Positions 26,710-35,316 of a stretch of 64,000 nt of DNA are shown here, one piece after another. The stretch lies in the NCBI RefSeq assembly GCF_019645875.1, contig NZ_CP081000.1:248001-312000 (forward strand), written 5' to 3'. The position numbers were made by a program, and so were the translations under genes. The notes below the pieces were generated by a model, which saw nothing but the letters and a program-made list of their open reading frames with translations, had not been told where the DNA came from and did not search any database. The stretch comes from Mycolicibacterium senegalense. GTDB lineage: Bacteria; Actinomycetota; Actinomycetes; Mycobacteriales; Mycobacteriaceae. Numbering within the stretch: the stretch's first letter is position 1; each line of letters opens with the position of its first letter.

Positions 26710-27821
26710 TGGCACCGTTGGCGATTCCGCAGGGTCTGCGCAGGCAGGCTCAGACGGTCGCCGACGATTTCGCGCAGTTCACCGGGGTATCGGTCGATGC
26801 GACCGAGTTACTCACCGGCCGTGCCGCTCTGCTGGACATCGCCCCCCAGGGTCAGCTGTCGGCCGGCGGGGCGACGCGCCTGTTCCCCACCTGCGACGGA
26901 TGGGTGGCGCTGACGCTGTCGCGGCCGGACGATGTGGCGTCGATACCCGCTCTGCTGCAGCGGGATTCCATCGACGACGATCCCTGGCCGGCAATCCGGG
27001 ACTGGGCGGGCATGCACTCCGCCGCCGAGGTCGCCGCACGTGTCCGCCTGCTCGGGTTGCCGGTAGCCGTGTTGGCGGAAACGGCAGCGGCGCCACCGGT
27101 GATCAGCACGATCGGTCCGCCCGGGGCGGGTTCGCTGACGGGAATCTTGGTGGCCGACTTGTCGTCGATGTGGGCCGGTCCGTTGTGTGGGCAATTGCTC
27201 GCTCGGGCCGGGGCCACCGTGGTGAAGGTGGAGAGCCGGAGCCGTCCGGACGGCACCCGCTCCGGGGCGCCTGAGTTCTACGACTGGATGAACGGTGGAA
27301 AGCTGTCGTATGCCGTCGATTTCGACGATCCCACGGAGCTGGCCGCCTTGGTGCGGGTGGCCGACGTGGTCATCGAGGCGTCACGGCCGGCCGCGCTGAG
27401 CCGACGCGGACTGGGGCCCAGCACCGCTGCGGGCCGAGCGGGGCGGATCTGGCTGCGGATCACCGGCCACGGCACCGCGGGAGAGAAGGCCGACTGGGTG
27501 GCGTTCGGCGACGACGCCGCGGTGTCGGGCGGCCTGGTCGGATACCGTGCGGGCGCACCGGTATTCCGCGGTGACGCGATCGCCGACCCGCTCACCGGTC
27601 TGCATGCCGCGGTTGCCGTGGCGGCATCGCGCAACCGCGGCGGGGGCGAGCTGATCGAATTCTCGATGGCGGCCGTGGCAGCCGGGTACCGGTCATCCGA
27701 CGACGAAGATTCCGGCGTCATCCCGGTGCCACCCGCCGGCGGCCTGCCCGGACGAGACCTCGGCGCCGACAACGATGCGGTACGCCGGCTCGTGGCGGAA
27801 CGGACCGATGCCTCATGCTGA
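26709..27821 (+). CDS. Family III CoA-transferase-like protein, apparently circularly permuted
   Basis: CaiB/BaiF-type CoA-transferase of 370 residues. The order of parts is unusual. Residues 142-330 hold what is normally the N-terminal region: LTGILVADLSSMWAGPLCGQLLARAGATVVKVE, NGGKLSYAVDFDD, and the catalytic-type Asp293 in ADPLTGLHAA. Residues 1-130 resemble the normal C-terminal region, with RLFPTCDGWVALTL and GLPVAVLAE. This suggests a circular permutation of the chain. Members move CoA between carboxylates. ATG start with a 1-base overlap of the upstream gene; the stop overlaps the next gene by 7 bases. Alternative: a degenerate fusion that has lost activity. Confidence 0.75.
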   Translation: MAPLAIPQGLRRQAQTVADDFAQFTGVSVDATELLTGRAALLDIAPQGQLSAGGATRLFPTCDGWVALTLSRPDDVASIPALLQRDSIDDDPWPAIRDWAGMHSAAEVAARVRLLGLPVAVLAETAAAPPVISTIGPPGAGSLTGILVADLSSMWAGPLCGQLLARAGATVVKVESRSRPDGTRSGAPEFYDWMNGGKLSYAVDFDDPTELAALVRVADVVIEASRPAALSRRGLGPSTAAGRAGRIWLRITGHGTAGEKADWVAFGDDAAVSGGLVGYRAGAPVFRGDAIADPLTGLHAAVAVAASRNRGGGELIEFSMAAVAAGYRSSDDEDSGVIPVPPAGGLPGRDLGADNDAVRRLVAERTDASC

Positions 27822-29092
27822 TTCACCGCGCGACGCTGCTCGACGGGTCGGTGGTCGACATCCGGGTCGCAGACACCATCACCGAGGTCGCGGCATCCCT
27901 GCGGCCTGAACCCGGCGAACAGGTGCTCGACGCCGGGGCGCGTACGGTGATCCCCGGATTGCATGACCATCATCTGCATGTGCATTCGGCTGCCGCCGAA
28001 CAGGATTCCCTCCGCGTGGGCCCCGCCGAGGTGGCCGACGAGGCTGCACTGCGCCGGGCATTGACCTCGGCGGTGGTGGGCGGTGACGGCTGGATCCGGG
28101 CCGTCGGCTATCACGAGGCGGTGGCCGGCTCGTTGGATCGCTACGCGCTGGACCGGTTGGGCCCGGACATTCCGGTGCGCGTGCAACACCGCAGTGGGGT
28201 GCTGTGGACGCTGAACTCGCCGGGTCTGGCGGCGCTGGGCCTGGCCGACCACCCGGACGGGCGGCTGCGCAGTGCGGACCCGACGTGGTCGCAGACCTTG
28301 GAGCGCCGGCCCGCAACGGTCTCGGAGTTCAGCGCCCGCCTGGCGGCCTACGGTGTCACGGGCGTCACCGATGCCACGCCTGACCTGACGCCGGCCGACC
28401 GCCCGACGAACATGCGGCAGCGCATGCACTATCTGGCCCCCGGCAAACGCATCCTGCACGACGACGGGCTCGACCTCGATGGGCTGACGGCCTGGATCGC
28501 CGAGCGGCATCGATCCGGTGAGCCGGTCGCCGTGCATTGTGTGACCGCGGCCCAACTCATCGTCACCATCGCCGCGCTGCAGGCTGCGGGCGGCCATCCC
28601 GGCGACCGCATCGAGCACGCTGCGATGGTGCCGCAGGACTGCATCTCCGACCTCGTCGCGCTCGGGATCACCGTCGTGACGCAACCCAACTTCGTGGCTG
28701 AGCGGGGAGACCAGTACCGCACGGATGTGCCTGCCGCCGAACAGGATCAGCTCTGGCGGCTGGCCACCCTGCTCTCGGCGGGCGTGCCGGTGGCACTGTC
28801 CACCGATGCGCCGTTCGGCGCCGCCGACCCGTGGGCCGCGATGCGCGCGGCGGTGCACCGGCGCACCCCGGGTGGTGTGGTGCTCAACCCGGCCGAGCAG
28901 ATATCGGGGCGGCGCGCTCTGGCCCTGTTCCTGGGCGGTGCTCAGAACCCGAGCCGGCCACGTCGTATCGCACCTGGTGAACCCGGCGACCTATGCCTGC
29001 TGGCCGGCTCCCCGTCGCAGGTGATCGGCACGCTCGAAGCCGAACTCGTTGCGGCCACCGTGATCGGCGGGGCAGTGGTGTTCGAGCGGTGA
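27815..29092 (+). CDS. Amidohydrolase family protein (YtcJ/amidohydrolase-3 type)
   Basis: Metal-dependent hydrolase of 425 residues. Its first-strand motif PGLHDHHLHVHS supplies the HxH ligands, and later ligand segments are VAVHCVT, IEHAAMVP and LSTDAPFGAADP. The absence of an obvious carboxylated lysine fits amidohydrolase-3 and cytosine-deaminase-like members. It hydrolyses or deaminates a C-N bond in an unknown substrate. It is embedded in the fadD4 operon, overlapping both neighbours (7 bases upstream, 4 bases GTGA downstream), so it is likely part of one pathway that releases an acid for CoA activation. Confidence 0.85.
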   Translation: MLIHRATLLDGSVVDIRVADTITEVAASLRPEPGEQVLDAGARTVIPGLHDHHLHVHSAAAEQDSLRVGPAEVADEAALRRALTSAVVGGDGWIRAVGYHEAVAGSLDRYALDRLGPDIPVRVQHRSGVLWTLNSPGLAALGLADHPDGRLRSADPTWSQTLERRPATVSEFSARLAAYGVTGVTDATPDLTPADRPTNMRQRMHYLAPGKRILHDDGLDLDGLTAWIAERHRSGEPVAVHCVTAAQLIVTIAALQAAGGHPGDRIEHAAMVPQDCISDLVALGITVVTQPNFVAERGDQYRTDVPAAEQDQLWRLATLLSAGVPVALSTDAPFGAADPWAAMRAAVHRRTPGGVVLNPAEQISGRRALALFLGGAQNPSRPRRIAPGEPGDLCLLAGSPSQVIGTLEAELVAATVIGGAVVFER

Positions 29093-30240
29093 GCGTCTGG
29101 CGTACGCCAGGTATGCCGGCCTTGCTGGGCGCGGTCACGCTGGGTTTCACCGGGTTCGCGCTGTTACTTCCGGCGGCGCCGCTGTGGGCGGCCCACATCG
29201 GCGCGGACCACCTCGGCGCCGGCCTGGTCAACACCGTGCTGATGGGCTGCACGGTGATCGCGCAACTGTTGGTCGGGCGATTGTTGCGGCGGGCCGGCTG
29301 GCCCATCACGCTGGCTGTCGGCCTGGTGCTGTTGGGCGCGCCGGCCGTCGTGCACATGTTCGCCCACAGCTTGTGGTCGGTCCTGCTGCTCGCGGGCTTG
29401 CGCGGTTTCGGCTTCGGGATCCTCACCGTGTGCGGCGTGGATGGGATCGCCGGCCTGGTTCCCGCCGAGCGTCGGGGAGCGGCCATCGGCGCGTACGGGC
29501 TTTCCATCGCCGCACCACAATTCGTGCTCGTCCCGCTGGCCCCGTGGCTGGCCGAACAGGTCAGCTTCGAGCTGGTGTTCCTGCTCGCGGGTGCTCCGCT
29601 GGTAGCGGTGCCGCTGGCCTTGGTTCGCACGCATCCGGTGCCTCGGCCACCGGCGCCGGCGGGTGATCACCTTCCGGTGTCCCGGGGGTTGATCAACCCG
29701 ATCGCCGCGCTCGTCGTGATCACCGCCGCCGGAGGGGCCGTCACCACGTTCGCACCTCAGTTCGGCAGTGCCGAGATGGCATTCGGGGCGTTGCTCGGTC
29801 TCACCGGGACCGCCGCGGTGAGCAGGTGGTGGATCGGCGGCGTCGCTGACCGGTACGGCGCGGCGCGGTTCATTGCCCCGATGCTGGGTGTGGGCGCGGC
29901 GGGTTTGGCGGCGATCGCCGTCGGACTGGCCGGTCAACGGGCCGTTGTCGTCATCGTCGGCTCGGTGTTGGTGGGTGTGGCATTCGGGGGCCTGCAGAGC
30001 CTGACCCTGGTGCAGGCGTTCGCCGCCGCGGGCGAACATGCCCGCGGCGCGGTCAGTGTGGCCTGGAACGTCGGGTTCGACGCGGGTACCGGTCTGGGAT
30101 CGCTGGCCGTCGGCGCGGTGGCAACCGCGGCCTCGTTCCCGGCGGCGTTCGCCGTGATGACGGCCGCGTGTGTGGGGGTTGGGTTGATGTGGGTACCCCT
30201 TCGCCATGACGGGCAATCAGGACGCGGCACCGCTGCTTGA
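29089..30240 (+). CDS. Major facilitator superfamily transporter
   Basis: Twelve-helix membrane protein of 383 residues from the GTG at 29089, which overlaps the amidohydrolase stop. The MFS loop between helices 2 and 3 appears as GRLLRRAGWPI, and the motif between helices 8 and 9 as VADRYGAARFI. Its N-terminal half is Gly/Ala rich. It is probably the importer (or exporter) for the compound processed by this operon. The 3' end overlaps the decarboxylase ORF by 35 bases. Confidence 0.85.
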   Translation: MSVWRTPGMPALLGAVTLGFTGFALLLPAAPLWAAHIGADHLGAGLVNTVLMGCTVIAQLLVGRLLRRAGWPITLAVGLVLLGAPAVVHMFAHSLWSVLLLAGLRGFGFGILTVCGVDGIAGLVPAERRGAAIGAYGLSIAAPQFVLVPLAPWLAEQVSFELVFLLAGAPLVAVPLALVRTHPVPRPPAPAGDHLPVSRGLINPIAALVVITAAGGAVTTFAPQFGSAEMAFGALLGLTGTAAVSRWWIGGVADRYGAARFIAPMLGVGAAGLAAIAVGLAGQRAVVVIVGSVLVGVAFGGLQSLTLVQAFAAAGEHARGAVSVAWNVGFDAGTGLGSLAVGAVATAASFPAAFAVMTAACVGVGLMWVPLRHDGQSGRGTAA

Positions 30241-31669
30241 CGCGCTGAACGAGTACCACAATTCCAACCGGTACGGCTTCTCACCACCGGGGCATCGCCA
30301 GGGCCGCGGCGTCGATCGACGGGTTCTGCAGGTCCTGGGCCGCGAGCCGTTCTTGAGCGATGTACTGGCCAGTGGCGGTCTGGACGACCGGCGGATGAGC
30401 AATGGCTACCTCAAGCGGGCCGAGGATCTGATGGCCGAGGCCGTCGGCGCGAAGGTGGCCTGGTTCTCCACCTGCGGCAGCTCGTTGTCGGTGAAGGCCG
30501 CGATGATGGCCGTCGCCGGCTGCGACGGCAGCCTGCTGCTCAGCCGGGACAGCCACAAATCGGTGGTGGCCGGGCTCATCTTCTCGGGCCTGACGCCGCG
30601 CTGGATCACCCCGCAGTGGGACGCCGAACGTCATCTCTCGCATCCGCCGTCACCACGGCAAGTCGAGGAGGCCTGGCAGCGGCACCCGGATGCCGCGGCC
30701 GCGCTGATCGTCAGCCCCAGCCCGTACGGCACGTGCGCCGACATCGAAGGTATCGCCGAGGTCTGCCATCGCCGGGGCAAGCCCCTCATCGTCGACGAGG
30801 CGTGGGGCGCGCACCTGCCCTTCCATGAGGATCTGCCGACCTGGGCGATGAACGCCGGCGCGGATGTGTGCGTGGTGAGCGTGCACAAGATGGGTGCCGG
30901 GTTCGAGCAGGGCTCGGTGTTCCATCTACAGGGCGATCTCGTCGACCAGAACCGGCTGTCCGCGTGTGCCGACCTGCTCATGACGACGAGTCCGAATGTA
31001 TTGGTGTACAGCGCGATTGACGGCTGGCGTCGGCAGATGGTCGAACATGGTCACGAGTTGATGGGCGCGGCATTGGATTTGGCGAACGCGACGCGGCATG
31101 AGATCGAGGAGATCGACGACATCGAGGTGCTCGACAAGGAATTGCTGGGCAAGCAGGCCTCACATGACCTGGACCGGCTTCAGGTGCTCATCGATGTCTA
31201 TGCGACCGGCACCTCTGGGTACCAGGCCGCCGACTGGCTGCGGGAGTACTGCCAGGTCGACCTGGGCATGACTGACCATCGCCGGGTGCTGGCCACCATG
31301 TCGCTGGCCGACGGACCGGACACCGCGGGCCGGTTGGTCGAGGCGCTCAAATTGTGGCGCAAGGCCGCCCACGACTTCGCCCCGCCGCCGCGGGTCGATC
31401 TGCCCACTCCGGAAGAGTTGCAGTTGGAGACCGTGATGGCGCCCCGGGACGCATTCTTCGGTTCGGTCGAGGATGTTCCGGTGGCGCAGGCCGCCGGCCG
31501 GATCTCCGCCGAGCAGATCACCCCGTATCCGCCGGGGATCCCGGCCGTGGTGCCGGGGGAACGGCTCAACGACGCCGTGCTGGATTACCTGCGTACCGGC
31601 CTCTCGGCGGGCATGAACGTGCCGGATCCGGCGGATCCTGCGCTGGACACCGTCCGCGTCGTCGCATAG
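30206..31669 (+). CDS. PLP-dependent Orn/Lys/Arg decarboxylase-type protein
   Basis: Fold-type I PLP enzyme of 487 residues in the Orn/Lys/Arg decarboxylase family. It has the N-terminal substrate/phosphate region (FSPPGHRQGRG), the cofactor-stacking segment DSHKS (H117), D197 in IVDEAWGAH for the pyridine nitrogen, and Schiff-base K228 in VSVHKMGAGFEQ. It lacks the N-terminal wing domain of biodegradative decarboxylases and keeps the short C-terminal domain. The ATG start lies 35 bases inside the MFS gene. The 3' end overlaps udgX by 85 bases on the opposite strand. It would decarboxylate a basic amino acid or an analog; the true substrate is unknown. Confidence 0.85.
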   Translation: MTGNQDAAPLLDALNEYHNSNRYGFSPPGHRQGRGVDRRVLQVLGREPFLSDVLASGGLDDRRMSNGYLKRAEDLMAEAVGAKVAWFSTCGSSLSVKAAMMAVAGCDGSLLLSRDSHKSVVAGLIFSGLTPRWITPQWDAERHLSHPPSPRQVEEAWQRHPDAAAALIVSPSPYGTCADIEGIAEVCHRRGKPLIVDEAWGAHLPFHEDLPTWAMNAGADVCVVSVHKMGAGFEQGSVFHLQGDLVDQNRLSACADLLMTTSPNVLVYSAIDGWRRQMVEHGHELMGAALDLANATRHEIEEIDDIEVLDKELLGKQASHDLDRLQVLIDVYATGTSGYQAADWLREYCQVDLGMTDHRRVLATMSLADGPDTAGRLVEALKLWRKAAHDFAPPPRVDLPTPEELQLETVMAPRDAFFGSVEDVPVAQAAGRISAEQITPYPPGIPAVVPGERLNDAVLDYLRTGLSAGMNVPDPADPALDTVRVVA

Positions 31670-32286
31670 GCGGCGCGAAGATCGGCGACGAGCCCGTCGA
31701 ACGCTTCCTGGCGGGTGTCCGATGGCCCTCGCAGTACCGCCGACGGGTGAATCGTCGCGATCAGCGCGGGATCCGCATCAGGCACCAGGCCGGTGACATG
31801 CAGGATTTCGCCCCGGTGGCGTGTCAGCCGAAAGTCGTTGCCCAGAAGGCTTTTGGCGGCGGTCGCGCCGAGTAGGACGATGGCTTCGGGTGCGACGGTG
31901 TCCAACTCCGCGAGCACCCAGGGGCGACATGCTTCCACCTCGGTGCGGCTGGGCGTCTTGTGGATTCGCCGTTTGCCGCGCTCGTTGGTGGTGAACTTGA
32001 AATGCTTTACCGCGTTGGTTAGATAGAGCTCGGAGCGGTCAATCTCGGCTGCCGCCAAGGCTTTGTCCAGCACTCGCCCGGCGGGACCGACGAAGGGGGC
32101 TCCGGCGCGGTCCTCCCGATCGCCCGGTTGCTCACCGATCAGCATCATCCGCGCCGATGACCGTCCGGACCCGAAAACGGTTTGGGTGGCATCCCGGTAC
32201 AGCGCACACCCTCTGCACCGGCGTGCCGCCTCGGCCAGTTCGGTCAGTTCGTGTGTTTCTGGGACGAATGCCGCTGCGCCGCTCAT
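31585..32286 (-). CDS. udgX: UdgX, uracil-DNA glycosylase that cross-links to DNA
   Basis: UdgX of the uracil-DNA glycosylase superfamily, described from M. smegmatis. It excises uracil and becomes covalently bound to the abasic sugar through a histidine. This 233-residue protein has motif A GEQPGDREDRAGAPFVGPAG (51-70), the UdgX-specific R-loop KRRIHKTPS with the covalent His exactly at position 109, and motif B HPSAVLRG (180-187). Iron-sulfur ligands are Cys24 and Cys27 (CRGC) and Cys120. The fourth family-4 cysteine is replaced by His95 (TNAVKHFKF), and the sequence has no other cysteine. A low-complexity tail (about 210-233) overlaps the decarboxylase gene. Divergent from a hydrolase gene. 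Confidence 0.95.
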   Translation of the reverse strand: MSGAAAFVPETHELTELAEAARRCRGCALYRDATQTVFGSGRSSARMMLIGEQPGDREDRAGAPFVGPAGRVLDKALAAAEIDRSELYLTNAVKHFKFTTNERGKRRIHKTPSRTEVEACRPWVLAELDTVAPEAIVLLGATAAKSLLGNDFRLTRHRGEILHVTGLVPDADPALIATIHPSAVLRGPSDTRQEAFDGLVADLRAAYATTRTVSSAGSAGSGTFMPAERPVRR

Positions 32287-32365
32287 TCCCGCGGGATACC
32301 CATATCGGCCGTTTTGTCATGCGTCGTTGGGGTATTCGTTGTCATGACAACAGGAGATGATGGCC

Positions 32366-33349
32366 ATGACCAGGGCGTTTGCCGCTAAACGGGTACTGCA
32401 TCGCACAAGCAGTCTCGAGGCCGCAGCCCTGGCAATCGGCTGTCGGATAGCCGTGAAGAACGTGATCCGCGCATGGGCATTGCAGCCGGATCTGGCCTGG
32501 CCGCTGGGCTCGATCGACCGCTTGGCCGGCCTGCTGCCCGGCCGCACGACCGCATCGGTGCGCGCGGTCAAGCTGCCCAATTGCCCCGCCGAGCTGGTCC
32601 GGGCGCCGGGAACGTCGGGGCGTAACGCGATCCTCTACTTGCACGGTGGGGCGTTTCTCACCTGTGGGCTCAACACCCACCGTGCTCTGGCCGCACGCCT
32701 GTCTGCGGCGGCAGATGCATTGGTGCTCAACGTCGGTTACCGGATGCTGCCCGTGTGTGGCCTGGCCGATGCCGTCGAGGACGCCTTGGCCGGACTGTCC
32801 TGGCTGCGCCGTCGGGGTTATGGCGCGGAGCGCACGGTGATCGCCGGTGACTCGGCCGGTGGCTACCTGGCCTTCGGCACGGCGCTCAGATCGCTGGCTC
32901 GCGGTGTGGTTCCGGCCGCGGGCCTGGCCGCGATCTCGCCGCTGATCGACTTGGACCCGGCGCAGAAACTGGCCCACCGCAACATTTCCCGGTGTTCGAT
33001 GTTCACGGGTGCGGCCCTTTCCGCCTTCGCTCGGAGCGTGCGTCGGAGCCAATGCCGGCCGAATCGGTGTGATGCCGAGCCGCTGATCGATCCGGCCACC
33101 GCCGATCTCACCGGGATGCCACCGGTGATGATCCATGTGGGTGCCGACGAACTGTTGCTGGCCGACTCGGAACTGGTTGCCCAACGGCTGGCTGATGCGC
33201 ATGCGCCGTGCGAGTTGCACATCTGGAGCGGCCAGATCCACGACTTCCCGCTCGCGGCCGACATTCTTCCGGAGGGCAGACAGGCTATTCGCTACGTGGG
33301 CGACTTCGTCAAAGGTGTCACGGCCTCCTCGGCGCAGAGTGTGGCCTGA
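32366..33349 (+). CDS. Alpha/beta hydrolase (HSL-type lipase/esterase)
   Basis: Hormone-sensitive-lipase-family esterase of 327 residues. The oxyanion motif is HGGAF (93-97) and the nucleophile elbow GDSAGG has Ser163. The acid and histidine are probably in VGADELLLADSE and GQIHDFPLA. It is related to the mycobacterial Lip proteins. I use the third of three clustered ATGs (32366) because AGGAG then sits 9 bases upstream; the ATG at 32357 directly abuts the site. It hydrolyses short-chain esters or lipids. It is divergent from udgX and followed by a small acidic protein. Confidence 0.85.
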   Translation: MTRAFAAKRVLHRTSSLEAAALAIGCRIAVKNVIRAWALQPDLAWPLGSIDRLAGLLPGRTTASVRAVKLPNCPAELVRAPGTSGRNAILYLHGGAFLTCGLNTHRALAARLSAAADALVLNVGYRMLPVCGLADAVEDALAGLSWLRRRGYGAERTVIAGDSAGGYLAFGTALRSLARGVVPAAGLAAISPLIDLDPAQKLAHRNISRCSMFTGAALSAFARSVRRSQCRPNRCDAEPLIDPATADLTGMPPVMIHVGADELLLADSELVAQRLADAHAPCELHIWSGQIHDFPLAADILPEGRQAIRYVGDFVKGVTASSAQSVA

Positions 33350-33397
33350 TCGGCTCGCCGGAGTTTCCCGCCGCGGCGCCGTGGGCATCCCACGACC

Positions 33398-33679
33398 ATG
33401 AGCGATATCGAAGATGGCCCGGACGACACCCTCTCGCCGAGTGAGTCGACGGATTCCGACGAGGTCGCCAATGCCGACGGGGACGACGTGGTCGATCCGC
33501 CGGAGCAGTGGCACGGTGCTGACCGTGCGGGCGAGCCGGAAACGCTCGAAACCAAGCTGGATGCCGAAAGGCCCGACCGGCCGGCCGGGCGGGGGCCCGC
33601 GCGCGATGTCGACGAGGCGATCGCCGAACCCGACGGTTTCCGGATCGTCAGCCCTGACGAGCAGACTGAGAACGGTTGA
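33398..33679 (+). CDS. Small acidic protein, DUF5709-like
   Basis: Protein of 93 residues, very rich in Asp/Glu and Pro, with no membrane segment. The central ETLETKLDAERPD resembles the ESLDERLAxEEPD core I associate with the actinobacterial DUF5709 family. Probably intrinsically disordered; function unknown. It lies 48 bases after the hydrolase gene, so may be cotranscribed. It is convergent with the GntR regulator gene, leaving only 21 bases between stops. Confidence 0.6.
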   Translation: MSDIEDGPDDTLSPSESTDSDEVANADGDDVVDPPEQWHGADRAGEPETLETKLDAERPDRPAGRGPARDVDEAIAEPDGFRIVSPDEQTENG

Positions 33680-33700
33680 CAATCCGCGACCGGTGTTACG

Positions 33701-34468
33701 TCAGCCGGCCTGTCGTTGCAGCGTGACCGAGGCGGTGTTGGCGTCGGCGTGGGTGGCGATACCGCTGCCTTTCGCTGTGACCGCCAGCGCCGTGCGGTCC
33801 CCGCGGAACAGGTCGCGGGAGAATTCGCACGGCGAACCGTTCTGGTCATAGGTGACGCGGGTGATCAACAGCAGTGCGGCCTTGGGTTTGATCCCCAGCA
33901 GTGTGGCTTCGCTGCTGGTGGCGCTGACCGCCTCGATACGCTCGTCGGCGCGCCCGGTGACCAAACCGTATTGGGATTCCAGGATTTCGTAGAGCGACCC
34001 GCCCAGTTGTTGGTCGAGCAGGCCCGGAAAGGCGTCGGCGGGAAACTGAGCGTGTTCCAGAGAGATCGGTGAGCCGTCGGCCAGTCGGACGCGTTGGATC
34101 TCGATGACGTAGTCGCCCGGTCCGAGGCGCAGAGCGGTTCTGGTGGCGTCGTCCGGGGTGGTGATGCGCGTGGAGAGCACGCGCGTCCCGGCGACGTAGC
34201 CCTGATTGGCCAGGAAGGCGGGGACACCGACCACGTCGGACAGATGGCGTTCCACCTGGCCGTGGCTGATGAAGATGCCGCCGGCCCGCCCGATCACCCG
34301 GTGCACCAGCCCGGCTTCCTCCAGCGCGGCCAGCACCTGGCGCAGGCTGGAGCGGCTGGTGCCGTATCGTTCGGCCAGGTCGCGTTCACTGCCGAGCTTG
34401 GCGCCGGGGGTGCCCGCGTTGATCTCGGCGACGATGCGCCTGCGCAACTCCTCGCTGTGAACTGCCAC
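33701..34468 (-). CDS. GntR-family regulator with UTRA domain (RMM operon)
   Basis: HutC-type GntR regulator of 255 residues. The winged helix-turn-helix spans about 5-70 (LGSERDLAERYGTSRSSLRQVLAALEEAGLV) and is followed by a UTRA ligand-binding domain (about 90-240: EIQRVRLADGSPISLEHAQFP). The start is the GTG at 34468 with AGGGGG upstream; in-frame sequence beyond runs back through the SDR gene. It is last in the microcompartment gene cluster, 49 bases after the SDR gene. It is the natural candidate to bind the perfect inverted repeat over the operon promoter at 41711-41734 and to sense an amino alcohol or aminoacetone. Confidence 0.9.
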   Translation of the reverse strand: MAVHSEELRRRIVAEINAGTPGAKLGSERDLAERYGTSRSSLRQVLAALEEAGLVHRVIGRAGGIFISHGQVERHLSDVVGVPAFLANQGYVAGTRVLSTRITTPDDATRTALRLGPGDYVIEIQRVRLADGSPISLEHAQFPADAFPGLLDQQLGGSLYEILESQYGLVTGRADERIEAVSATSSEATLLGIKPKAALLLITRVTYDQNGSPCEFSRDLFRGDRTALAVTAKGSGIATHADANTASVTLQRQAG

Positions 34469-34517
34469 CCCGGCCCCCTGCCCGTGTTTTGGTCCAGCCA
34501 ATTCTATCCAGGTCGAA

Positions 34518-35297
34518 CTAGAGTTCAGCGATCGCCATGTGAGATTCGGGCAGTATCTGCCCGCCGTCCACGACCAGCGACTGACCGGTGATGTAAGCGG
34601 CTTCGTCGGTGGCGAAGAACAGGGCCGCGTTGCCGATGTCGGCGACTGATCCGAGCCGGCCGGTGGGCACGGCCGAGGCCATTTGGTCCATGTAGTCCTG
34701 GCCCATTTCGACCAGGCCCTCGGTGATGATGTTGCCGGGCAGCACGGCGTTGATGGTGATCTTCTTGGGTGCGAGTTCCATCGCAGCGGTGCGCAGGAAG
34801 CCCAGCTGGGCCGCCTTGGACGCACCGTAGTGTGACCAGCCGGGGTATCCGGTGATGGGGCCCGTGATCGACGAGGTGATGACGACGCGTCCGTGGCCGC
34901 TGGCGGTCAGCGCCGCGAGTGCGGCCTGCACGATGTAGACGGTGCCTTTGAAGTTGACCGCGAGGACCTGGTCGATGTCTTCCGGGGTGAGGTCTTCCAG
35001 GCGCCCGGACGGGAAAATGCCGGCATTGGCGCAGACGATGTCCAGTCCGCCGTGCCGTTCGACGGCGGTGTCCACCACGGCGCGGGCATCTTCGGGGCTG
35101 GTCACGTCCGCGCGCAGGGCGCTGACCCGCCCCGGAGCGTCGGCGAGTGCGGCGACCGCCTCATCGAGGTCGGACTGGTTGCGCCCGGTGATGAGGACGT
35201 TCACGCCGGCGTCGGCGAACGTCTGGGCGATGCCGCGGCCGATGCCCTTGCTGCCACCGGTGACGATGGCCGAGCGGCCCTGAAGCGATGCGAACAT
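34518..35297 (-). CDS. SDR oxidoreductase, probable 1-amino-2-propanol dehydrogenase of RMM
   Basis: Classical short-chain dehydrogenase of 259 residues: cofactor loop [10 protein letters not shown] (13-22), NAG at 91-93, catalytic Ser near 142, Tyr157 and Lys161 (YGASK). In the mycobacterial RMM locus the SDR has been characterised as an S-1-amino-2-propanol dehydrogenase that interconverts the alcohol with aminoacetone, and this gene has the same position and partners. Arg38-39 after the second strand (TGRN) suggests NADP-type binding, but this is weak. No encapsulation-like tail is visible. It is in line with the kinase and shell genes, 19 bases after the kinase stop. Confidence 0.85.
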   Translation of the reverse strand: MFASLQGRSAIVTGGSKGIGRGIAQTFADAGVNVLITGRNQSDLDEAVAALADAPGRVSALRADVTSPEDARAVVDTAVERHGGLDIVCANAGIFPSGRLEDLTPEDIDQVLAVNFKGTVYIVQAALAALTASGHGRVVITSSITGPITGYPGWSHYGASKAAQLGFLRTAAMELAPKKITINAVLPGNIITEGLVEMGQDYMDQMASAVPTGRLGSVADIGNAALFFATDEAAYITGQSLVVDGGQILPESHMAIAEL

Positions 35298-35316
35298 GTA
35301 CGGGATCCTTTGCGAG

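Noticed and set aside
29164..30216. 350-residue minus-strand frame opposite the MFS transporter
   Set aside because: Composition is His/Gln/Arg-rich shadow sequence; the plus-strand frame has clear membrane helices and MFS motifs.
34469..34825. Longer GntR protein starting inside the SDR gene
   Set aside because: The extra 119 residues are a shadow of the SDR gene; the GTG at 34468 has its own ribosome site.
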